From assembly GCA_030533445.1 (NCBI GenBank), contig CM060068.1, positions 31,481,510 to 31,545,509 on the forward strand: a stretch of DNA of 64,000 nucleotides. The letters run 5' to 3'. The stretch comes from Cyprinodon diabolis (Eukaryota > Chordata > Actinopteri > Cyprinodontiformes > Cyprinodontidae). The stretch's first letter is position 1. Every line of letters starts with the position of its first letter. A program made the position numbers and the translations under genes. Below the pieces are notes generated by a model. That model was given only the letters and a program-made list of their open reading frames with translations. It was not told where the DNA came from and did not search any database. Of the stretch, positions 27,301-39,300 are shown piece after piece.

Positions 27301-30300
27301 CCCTTCTTACTCTGTCAGGTCCGCAAATTTGTGTCCAAGGACAGCGCAGGCCTGCGTGTCCGTAGTCACCCCTCCTTGCAGAGTGAACAGATAGGCATAG
27401 TGCACGTCAATGGCACCATCACTTTTATTGACGAGGTAACCCAAATTACTATAGATATATACGCTGGACTCTGATCCAAGGTTCTCTTTTTTTTTTTTTC
27501 TTTTTTTTTCCAGAAAATCAGAATAGTAAATGAGACGGATAATGTCAATTATAAAAGCTTTTTGTCATTTTTTTTTTATATCAAACAGTCATTTCTCTGT
27601 TATAATTACTGCCTTGTAACTTTTTGATTCTCTCCCTTTAAGTTGCTTCATTTCATCTTGCAAGACACTCTGAGGCTACATGAAAGTCTGACTCATTGCA
27701 TCTCGGATAAATTAATTAACTTTCTCCATCTTCTAGAGCAAGTTTCTGCAGATTTCTCTCATTTACTTCTTATCTTGACATAAAGAACCTTTCCTGCTGC
27801 CTCAGAGATGTCAGACGTTTGTAATCTTGGTGATTTTCCCCTCCCTCTTCTGTTTCTTTTAGTAACAAGCCGGCGTGTCTTTGCTCTGCTCTGTTGCTTG
27901 TTTTCCCCCTTAGATCCACAATGATGATGGAATATGGCTCAGACTCAATGATGAGACAGTAAAGAAGTATGTTCCCAACATGAATGGTTACACAGAAGCC
28001 TGGTGCCTCTCTTTTAATCAGCACCTGGGCAGGAATCTACTGGTCCCAGCTGACGTAAGTAGAAGACGGCCTGTTGAGTAGCTTCACCAGTTCTCATAGC
28101 GATGGGCTTTTTAAACTGAGAAAGAGCCCATTAATGTTCAATAGTAATGATACTCTTAGGCAGCATTCACGTCCCAGTGGCATGGTAAATTATGAGTAAA
28201 TAATTAAGCTGTTGGAGCATTTCTGTGCATGATAGTGTCCTTTAACATTACTTAAACCTCTTGAACATTGTGCCACGTTACAACCACAAACTTCAATGTA
28301 TTTCATGGGATTTTATATTATAGAAAAAACATCTGGTAGTGCAGAAAAGTTCAACCTAAAGAAAATGAGAGAAGGAAAAAAGGCTCAGCCTCCCCTTGTC
28401 AGTACTGTGCAGAAACAGCTGTCACTCCGGTTACAGTCACCAGTCTTGAACGCTGCTGCCAGCTTTGCAGATTTGAAATCTTTGCACTGCAGACCTCTGT
28501 GTTTTATCGTAGTCTTTTTTTAAATGAACGATTAAACTGCTCTCAGTAAGATATTTAAAGCATGAGATATTCTTCTCCACACCTTCATCTCTGACCTGTC
28601 TGCTGTGTGTTGATTGAGCTTTATAATGATGCTTTTCTCCCTAAATGTCCTCTAATAAACCTCTCTGGTTTCCCGGAACAACCGGATTGCAACATTAATG
28701 AATTACATGACTTCTAAAGATGAGTTTGGGCTGGATTTACTTCATATTTTTCCACAACTTTATGTTGGTAACTTGCATGGAGTCCCAAAAATATACATTG
28801 ATCTTTGTGGTTGTAAGGAAATCTGAAAAAGTTCAACAGGAGTGAATACTTCCATAAGGAACAGTTTGAAGTATGACACTTTCACTGACATGCTGTAAAG
28901 GAAGGGTTGGTGATCAGTGTGCATGTCTTGACTCATGTCTCATTGTGTTTAGCTGAGCACCTTAACTGATCACATGATTTGTGCTATCCACCATTTTATG
29001 CGCCGTTGAAAAATCCCAATGCACTGACTGACTGAGCAGGAAAAAATAAAGAAACGGCTAGATAGGGTTTTGCAGGTTTATCCTGTGACGAAGGGTGTTT
29101 GTGTAGTTAGAGCATCAGACTTATAACTGACTATATATAACAAGTTTGCAAGAATGGAATTTAAGGATGACATGTTATTTACAATTGAAAAAAATAAAGC
29201 CAAAGGTTGGTGTTTTTGTTTTGTCATGAACTAATCATCTCCTCTGCATTGGGATGCGTTGGTAGCCAGGAGGCTTTACTATGAGATCTCTGTCTGAACA
29301 GCATGGCACGCTGCATCATCTGAGTGGGGAATTTTTTTGGAAGGCTCCAGTGTATCCATGTTTTTATTGCCTTTTTGTTTGGTTACAAAAAGTAAAACCC
29401 AAAGTTTGTGGAGTGAACTTCTATTCGATTACTTTTGTAAGCACTTTGGTCCCTGTTTTTTTTTGTTTGTTTTTTTTTTTTGGCTCATCCACATCTTTCA
29501 AACTATTTGACATCAGTCCAAATCTAACATCTGGTCTTCGCCACTTCAAATAAACTTGGAGTGATCAAACCAGAAGAGTCAGGTCCTATTTTTTTATTTT
29601 GATTTTTTTTTTTCTTCCAAAAAAATCTGTGTACCCCTCCTTCTCCCTGCTCTGTCTTCCTTCCCGAGTCGTTTTCTGTTTTTTGACTATCTCACAATTT
29701 GCTTAGAATGTTTTTAACGCAAGCCAAGGAGTCAGGGATATCGCCTTTTTGTCATGGACCCCCTTAACTATTTTCCCACCACAGGTGAGTTGAATGGATC
29801 GGAGATGAATAGCTTGACGTCTGTCTGTCATTCGCTTTGTGAGTCAGACGTCAAATATATCTGCATGGTTGTCTGAACACTGATAGTTTGATCTTTTAGC
29901 AAAATTCTGTACTTCTAGACGACCACATTGTTCGTGGAAAGTTAGCGGATTTCCTTTAAGGGTATTGGTGATTGCATGGGTTCCAGGTACTGATGTTCAG
30001 TCTGTTGCATGAAATCTTGTGATTGAAATACATAGTGTCCATGTTTGTCATAGCATGGTATACAAACTTCATATGGATAGTTGTGCTAAAGTGGGCGCTT
30101 TGTTTGATTGTTCATCAGAATTACTATAGTTTATCTGAATTATTGGAGGTATCTGCCTTTTCTACTAAAAAATAAATATACAAAAACACAAAAATAAGAA
30201 TGAAGCTATTTTGTTTATAGAAAAAGGGACAAAAAAACATCAATTTTTTGTTAGGAAGTTGATGGTTTATTTAATTAAGGTCTTTAAGCCAAACTTTGCT

Positions 30301-33300
30301 TAAATCTTTGACTCTGTTTTCTTTTTTTTGTGGTGCAAAGGTATTACATTTTATTTCCCTTTTGTTACAATACAAACACTAAATTCAATGTATTTTAATT
30401 GATTCTGATATAGAGTATAATTGTTTGGTGCAAGGAAAAATAGTTTTCCGCTCCTTTTGCTGCTCCAAATGCCATTTTGACTCTCTTCTCTACTCTTTCT
30501 TCTTAAAAAAATCTAAATAGGTGAATCTCTGAGATATTGGACGGTGAATGTCCATAAAATTATTTTATAAGTCTGAACATTTAGTAGAGTGTTGTAGCAC
30601 TTAGTATTACTTTGATATAAAGCAATGGTTTCTATGTCAGTCCACAAATAGTGGGGGGTCATCTATGTTTTAGATGTTTCCCTGAGTCCATGTAAATGCT
30701 GGTAAAGTAGCCACTCAATTGCATGATGCTGCCACCACTGTGGTTCACCAAATTATTGACTTTGCTACAGCAGTTGCTTTCTACCATGTTTTTGGACTGT
30801 TGGTTGCTGTGCCATATAGTGTGGGTTAAACTCCACTGTGTGACATGTTTATAACCTAACTATGCTTTAAACTTCTCCACCTTACTGTCCCCAATGTTTC
30901 TAGATTGTTTAGTCGCTCTCAGTGTCTGTCCACTGATATTCTTTGACTACAAGATATTTGGATGCAGTTCAGAGGTCTTTAAGTTGCCTTTTTTTGCTAC
31001 ATAAGTCCTGTTTTTGTGTTTTATTGGCAAACTTAAATTACATTGAGGTTTGAGGTTGTAACTCGACAAATGTAAAACCTCCAGTATGAATAGTTTATAG
31101 TTGAGCCAATCTTTACATGGCTGTTTGTTGCTGTGTTTTAACAGATGCTTTACGTCTTGCAGGAGGTCAGGGGCCAATCGGAGGAGAACGTTAAGGAGGT
31201 GAGCAGCTGCCCTTCCCACGAGGCTCCCATTCGGGTGCAGAACAGGGCTGGGCAGGGCAGCGGCCCGGGGCTTTATAAGGTAGTGAAGACCGGCCCCTCT
31301 GGTCACAACATCAGAAGCTGTCCAAACCTTAGGGGTATCCCTATTGGAATGTTAGTACTTGGCAACAAAGTCAAGGCCATAGGCGAGGTACGCACTCACC
31401 CCAAAATAATACAATGTGTTTTTGTTGCTGCAGCTCAATAACTTAGTGTGTTTAGATCCCTATTCAGCCTCACAGTAATACTTTACTTTCAAAGCTGTGC
31501 TTCTAAGCATGGGGTTTGCTCTCTGCCTCTGCACTTTCTGAGGTCCTATCAACTCCTGTGGCTGCAGTACTTAACACCTGACTAATTTCAGCTTATATGT
31601 ACATTTATAATTGTCTGAGGCTGTCAATTTCAGTTGCCTTGAAACATTTTGGAAAAAACCTGATTACCATACCGGGAGCCTTTTTGTACCTTGACTTGAC
31701 TTTTCTTGCTCTTGTAATTGCTTTGTAAGTTTGCTTTAAACACCTCGGTTTCCTTCGATCTGTCCATCTGGAGCCGCCTATCTTTTTGCTGGTGACCTGT
31801 GCTTGGCTGTTGTGGCGTGTCATGCTGTTCAGTAGATTTCTGAGACTGCAGTTGAATGCCCTTGTGTGGATCTGGGAGAGGCTTCCTGCATAAACTAATA
31901 CTTCCATCTGTGTATGTTTTCCCACATCAATAATATTGCAGGGCGTTGAGAAAACACGGCTTCATGCATTTACCTTTTCAATAACACACCTCTTTCTTAG
32001 AGTAAGTTGTTTCCTAATTAATTTGACCACACTTGTCGTCCAGCGGTATCTGCATATGAAATCATTTTACTGTAATCTTCTGCTATGAATGCTCCTCCTC
32101 TGAGATGGCCTTAAAATTTTGCACGTCATTGATCCTTTATCGCAGAGATATTGTCGTGGTTTGGTATGTGCTGTAATAACCTGGATGTAGAGTGTTTGAA
32201 TACTAAAATGGATCAGAGTGTCTTTAGAGGATGTGTGAGAGTGTGAATAAAAAGCTTTGTTTGTTTATCAGGTTGTAAACTCAGAGGGAACCTGGGTGCA
32301 GCTGGATAAGAACAGTGTAGTGGAGTTCTGTGAGAGCGATGAGGGGGAGGCTTGGTCGTTGGCTAGAGACCGTGGAGGGAACCAGTACCTGCGTCATGAT
32401 GATGGTAAGTTTGACTTGAACTTAGTGTTTTAGTTGGAATGTAAAGGTTGTATTAGTGCCCTTGGCCCTTAGCCAGCATATGCCCGACGTCTCAGAATCT
32501 TCTTAAACACTGGCATAGGCTGAACTTTCTATGCATTTTCCAATTTTGTACGTATACATAGAGTGCAGAACTTATGTGTAATGACAGCTTAACTTGTGCA
32601 TAACGCACAGCAGCCTAATGCCCACGAAATGATGCATAAGCCAGTTTCCTGAGGGGGCAGCGATGCACCTGAAGGTTCCCAGTCTGCATAAAAATATGTA
32701 TTTGGTCGCGGTATTAACCTAGCTGCTGTTTACCGCCCACCCCAAAACAAAAAAGAAGAAAAAAACGAAAAAGAAGGTTTGCATTCGCAGCAGATTCAGC
32801 GTCATGTCTGCTAGGAAGTTTGTTGGGCGTGAGCATGACCACAGGGAGGATCCATCACTCGCCTTCTCGCTCACCCTATGATGGGGAAGAAGTCTGGAGA
32901 GTACAGAGCGTTTCCTCCTGTGAACCCCCTTTTCTAACGCCGCCAGTACGCCATTGTACAGTAGCTGTAAGTTAAAAACACGTTCATTGGTTGTCTGCAA
33001 CACGTAAAATTAGTTGATATGTGTTAGAGATAAGTTCTTGATAAGTTACGCATAAGTTAGGCACGAGTTACTCATAGTTTTTGGATAAGTTAGACGCCAC
33101 GACTTATGAGTGACTTACACTTAACATATGTCAACGATCAGATAACTGACCTGTAACTTATGCCCCACGTATGAGGATACATCGGGAAATTTTGAGCTGC
33201 TGGCACACGTTGTATCTTGACGTGTGCCAGCGTGTTTCAGCGTACATAGCGTGCTCATAACTTGTACAAAACATAACCGTAACTTATTCAACGTATGCTC

Positions 33301-36300
33301 TCGTTTTTGCCAGATTTTTCGTCCGTCAGGCATACGCTTCTCTAAATTGTCAAGATACGACAGGGGCTTCAGTGTTTTTGTTGGAATTAAAAGGTTGTAT
33401 TAGTGGCCTTGATATAAATATGTTAAAACTCTTAGATCATCAATACAAATACAGCTGCTAATTTATGCCATGATGGGGGAAGAAGATAGGTTAAGGTTAT
33501 TCTTTTTAACAAAATCTAAAAATACTTACCAATAAAGATATATTAAAAGTATTTTTCCTTTTTATACCTAATTTCTAAGTTAATGTAGGACTTTTTGAAA
33601 TTATTCCTCTATGAATTTCTGTTTCTTTTGGAAGAAACAGGCTGCATGGGGAACCATATGGATGTTACCACCACCAGTATTGTTCATTAGAGAGGAGGAG
33701 AAAAAAAGAGGCTGAAGCTCAGTTTTGCAAGTTCTCTTCTTGCCCCGTCTGGATCTACCTGAAAGCAAAAGATTAACGTAGAAAGAATCTTATGCCTTCT
33801 GAATAGTATGGTGGGGGATCTATTATGCTGTGGAGCTGTTTCTCTTGAGGTGGCCTCATAGTCTTAAAGTAGATAAAACAACAGGGCATGTTCATTTGCA
33901 GCTAAAACTGTGGAGAAATCAAATGGTAGAGTAAGAGTTATACGACCAGGAACAGATTGACTACACAGCATTAACAAGGCGTACCAAGTGTGGCTTTGTT
34001 ACAAAAAAATCTTTACATATATCTGCTAAACCTTAAAGATTGGATTTGAAAACCTTGATTGTGATATGAATAATTGGTTAACTACGATGATTAACTATAT
34101 CTGCAGATCTACTCGCTGGTCAACATGCAGACCAGTAAAGTATATTACTGTGCGCAAAAAATAAACTGATAGCTGTTGAGATTTATTTTAGTGCTTTTTA
34201 CACCTTACCAGTGTAATCCAGTTAATGAAGAAGGCTTGTCAGTCAAATAAATATCTCATAAATACCTAAAAAGTGTTTTTATTTGGTTTTGCAGAACAAA
34301 TTTTGATTGAGCATGGAAATCAGACCCCACCACCCAGCCCCTTCTCTGTGCAAGCTTTCAGCAGAGCTGCCACTTCAAACGGAGCTCAGGGCTTTGACTA
34401 TGGCATCTCCAACAACAAAGGTGAGGAATTAAAGGAAACAGAGGAAATATATATTCTGCACGTATTTCTATAAATGTATTCCTTCTGTCAGATCTCATAT
34501 TTTACTGTCATACTTCTTTGGTTTTTCAAAACCATGTGAAAGCCTCACAGGCGGATTTAGATAATTAGTTTGCCGTGTTGCTTTCCTGTGTTATTTACAG
34601 CGGGAAAAGTTGTAAATCTGGAACTAATACTGCAATTTCTGCTGTATTTGCATCTATGTCTGAATTCATAGGTGTTGTCTGTACATCTGTTTTCCTTTTT
34701 GAGGTTGCTGCATGTTTCTTAAGTTGTCTAATGCTGCTGTGTCATGCGTCACATCTCTGCAGTGTCGGGCATACGTCTGCATGCATGGGCCAATCAATGT
34801 CATTATGAATTTTGTGGGCTTTGTAGATGGATGTAGAAGCTCGCTCTCACCACCCCTCTCACCTTTTTACTCAATGCTGTTTTAGATGAGTTTAATTTTC
34901 AATATCTGGTCACTTATTTGAATCGAGTACAATCAGCACCACCTCAGTAGAGTTTATTTCTCTCCTTTTCTGATAGAATAATATGCTTATATCGTGCCAG
35001 TCTTTCTACAAAGTGACATTCTCTACCAACCTTGACTCAGGTGGTTTTTGTCTTACCGTATGATGAAGTTAAATTGCGAACTACGATTTAAAAATATCCA
35101 TCCAGAGCTACAATTCTTTTATGTAGGTCAGGATCAGATTAAACACATTTTGATATATAAAAAATGTAGTAACAGCAGCAATATTAACAATATTATTATT
35201 TGGCTAATTTAGGTTAAATAAATAAACTTAGAATTAAAACTTCCCCTTATCAGGAACAATGTATGGTTTTAGAATATTCCATATATTTCATTTCATAATG
35301 TGCTACTTGCTTAGAGCAGGAATAAAATGTAGTGTATGGTTTTCTTGGCTAGAAAACCTACAATCTACCTGTTATTGAATCCAACGTCATCAGTTTATTT
35401 AAGCTATCCCACAGCGTTCACAGACCAAAGTGTGGTCACTTTATAATCGCTGGGTATATCCCAGTATCTCTTGCTAGTGGCTGATGCCCTGACGATTTTC
35501 AAAGGAGAAATCCAGGAGGCGAAATGGTCACAGTTACAAACCAACTCTGCTGACGTAGGTTAAGGTGGATGAGCAGCAATATTACTCCTCAGTAGATGTT
35601 GGATCTCCTTAATTAATGACGTGGTTGGGTCCAGACAGCCTATATAGGAAGTTTAAAATTGCTGCTTGTATCTGGAGTTTCATTCCCACTGCCATTCACA
35701 TCAAATTAACCATATAAATACATCAATAAATAGAGAAGTCTTCCTTCACCATTTCAAACTTTCCACATTGGTTCACATGAGGTCCGATATATAGTTTTCC
35801 TCCAGAGACAGAACCTGTTCAGCCACCTCAGACATGGAGTAACTTACTTTCATCATATCTGGTGACATTCCTGCACAACTGACCCAGTAAATACTGAAAA
35901 GATGGCTTAAACATCCCATTAGAACCACATCATCTGAAAAGAACAAAGAGAAGGCTGATTGTGATGATCTTCCTCATCTCACTTTGGTCAGTTCACTCTT
36001 ATAAAGGACATTTTTCATCTCATTGATGACTTTCCTGCTTTAATGTGGGGTTGCGCTTGGGTCCCAGAGGTTGTTTTAAATGCAAAGAGGGAATTTCCCC
36101 ATTGTTGGACAATAAATCAATTTACATTTTATATATATATATATGACCATTAACATGGTCCAACCTGCACTGCAAACAAGTGTCCCCAAGTCAACCATGC
36201 AATCCAGTGTCCCTACATCCACCTGAAGACCCTCTAGGGACTCCTTACCAGAGGGAGAGACCTGTGTCCCTGTCTCCACAGTTTTCATTCATTAATCTAA

Positions 36301-39300
36301 GCTTTGTGTGCAACTGAGTCCAACTATATCTAGTTGGTAATGCTCACCCTCACACACCAGCTTAGACTCTTGTCCTGACAGTGACATTACATTTATTGCC
36401 CCAAAATCCACAATAAAACCACCGGGATCATCATTCCCCTGACACCCATCTGATGATCATCCTGACCCTGAGGTTCCTCCCTACGTGCGATTAGCTCACA
36501 AAGAGGAGGGGGCTTGTAATAGCTTTTTTTGGGCCTGAGCCACCACTATTTGCTGACTAGTGAGCATGCTGTGTGGACTGGCCCCAGAATGGCCCTTTGG
36601 CCTCTGTTGTCATGAGTTCTGAACTTATCACCTGATATTATGAATTAGAACTTGATCATGGCTATAACTTTGGCTATCTTGCATTGAACTTCTTTATTTT
36701 TTTTTTCTTTGACATTAAATGTTTATCTTATTAGTTGTAGAAGATGGCCTGTCTTATTAAAGCCTACAATAGAAATACAGTTAATAATAGAAATAGAGTG
36801 TGTATTTTGTGTCATGGAACAATTGGCACTTTTGAGTAACCCAAACAGGTATTTGTGTCCTGATGCAGTTTGGAGAATTAAATGCAACAGGGTTTTTATT
36901 TTTTTATGTTGTCCTTTAGATTTTCTCCTTTTTATTAGATGGACCTTTGCTTGTGAGAGTTTTTATGGTCTAGAACAAAAAAAGGATCTCCAGGAAGCTG
37001 TGTGTCCCTTTTGGCTCCCTGTAGTTTGTAAATCTGGTTTTCTGTGGGAGATGAGTGAATGGAAGAAAATGAGCAGCCACCCCCCCTCTCCCCCCATGAC
37101 ATCCTCAAACCACAGTATAAGCTGTAGTTTCTCCACTTCCTCTGTGTTCATATTTGCAGGTGACCGGTTAAGTGCCATACTGAATTCCATTCAGTCTGGG
37201 CCCTTCCTCTCAGCAGCTCCCTCCTCCTCCTCCTCCTCCGTATTTGATCAAGCTGCCCAACCTCCCTCCTCTTCCTCTTCCTCCTCCTCTTCCTCCTCCC
37301 TTGTCCAGAGCCCATTTGTGTTTGGACAGTCCCCCTCCCAAGTGTCTCAGCCACAACCACAGCTTCTGAGTAAGTCTGTCCTGCTTTCTGACAGCACTTT
37401 CTCACACAGGTGTTGGATCTTTCAAGCTTGCAATGTTTTGTTTTTCTGATTTTTATTTCTTTTTGTTCTTCCATGTTAAATAATCCATGCGGTGAAGAGG
37501 GGTGATAAGTGACACATAATGCTACTGCTCTACAGTGCAGAAATATCTTTAACAAGCTTATGTGTCTAATATTCAATGTTGAAATCTTGTTTTTTTTTGT
37601 TCGTTTTTAAAGGTACATTTATTCATTAAATAAACACTGAAAAAAACAAGATTTCAAGCTGAAATACTTAGACTTTACATCATGGTTTAAATGGATATTT
37701 TTGCTGTCTGCTCTCATAAAACGCCGAGTTGCTTTGATTTCTGTTTGTTGTGCTTGCTTGGTTGTTTACCATATCTGTCTTCTTTTTGGTTTTTATTGCT
37801 CCTAAAATTCAGGTTTGAGTGTCTTGTGAGGCTTTTATCTAAACTTTACAAACAGGATCTACATTCACTTCAAAAATAAACCTTTATCAACATGTTACAT
37901 ATAAAATGTATGCATGTATGTTGGCCGGCTTAACGTTTCAAATTAAAAGAAGCAAAACATATAGTGGATGCCTACAGGGTTCAGCCTCTGTAATAGTTGT
38001 TGCACATCTTGATCTATTTTTTAAGCATTGCTGCTGTCTGTCCTCTTGTTGCGTCTGTTGTCCATCTGGAGAGTCCTGTGTATTTTATAAAAAACAGAGT
38101 TTTAGGAATGATAGAGGATTGGCCATTCTATTTATTTATTTATTTATTTTTTTTATCATTTTTACTTGATTATCAGGAGTCAGCAGATCAAGGAAAGGAA
38201 AACTTTATATTTTATGCTTTAGATCCTTAAAAAAATGACATCCCCAATGTTTGATCTGTAAACATGTACGGCTTATGTGGATTATTAAAAGTCATATAAA
38301 GATTGAACTTTTTTTATACAAAGGGCACACTATCAAACAACCTTCACTACATTTTGTTTCATTTATGATCCTTGGAAAAAAAAATCATAATCCCCACCCC
38401 TCCAAAAAAAAAAGATAATCAGCATCTGTTATTGATCAAACGGTTGGTTGCTTTGCAGGTGGCATCCTTATTTCGGCTGATCTGCTTCACTGCTGATTGG
38501 ACACAATTTTGTATTTGAACTTTTAATATTATACTAGCTAGTTTACACTATCAATCACAGATCTTTACAATTCATATTTTTATTAAATTCAGAAACTCCC
38601 TATTGGCTTGCTTTTATATGTAATCAGAGAGCAGGAGAAGAATGACGCCTCTAAAAGAAACATTTGACAGAAACACAGCTGATCTGTCACTTAGCCCAAG
38701 GTTTGTCTTTCATACGATAAAAACATTTTTACAAAATTTTAAGTGGTTATTTTTTCTTTATCTAATGTCTTAAAGAAAAATAAAAATTTTCAGTTAATAG
38801 TTTAATAAAGATGCTCAGGGAATACAGTTCATCTCAAAATGTCTTACATAAATATATTTTATAAGCTAGGAAACATTTCCTATTTATTAAACCTATTGCA
38901 TAATAAGGCACAGAAATTGATTTGGATCAATGTGAGGTTCCAAACAACGTTTATAATATTTAATAACTCCCCAAATGTTCTTAATTACTCATTACTCTAA
39001 ATAAACTTGCTTTTATATCCTCATTCAGAAGCAACCTCCTCCCCACACCCCGCTTTCTCTTGTTGTGCCTGTGCAATATAAGTAGTTCTTATCCACACAC
39101 GGTGCACAAATTATTGTATTACCTGCACGCTCTCATTCGCATTAAAAAAACACCACCTCGCATAGTCTCAAATCTGGGATAATTTATCCAACTCGCGGGC
39201 ATCCGGAACTTCCGGGAGACTTGGGATGTCTGCTAATTAACCTTAGTGCCACCAAACACCATAGATTTGGTTTTCTTTTCATTCATTGTTAATTTAGTTC

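Larger units (their letters stand above)
32405..34294 (+). other. intron 45 (1.9 kb) with two mobile segments
   Basis: Contains the element at 32465-33366 with its flanking direct repeats, and a Tc1 transposase relic at about 33630-34010. The remainder is AT-rich. Confidence 0.7.

Noticed and set aside
35440..36620. Protein-like minus-strand stretches in intron 46
   Set aside because: They suggested a retroelement, but no reverse transcriptase, integrase, zinc knuckle or terminal repeats could be found, so no mobile-element call was made.
36709..37449. 246-codon + strand open frame
   Set aside because: Its last third is exon 47 in frame; the rest is upstream intron reading by chance, with a good splice acceptor in the middle.
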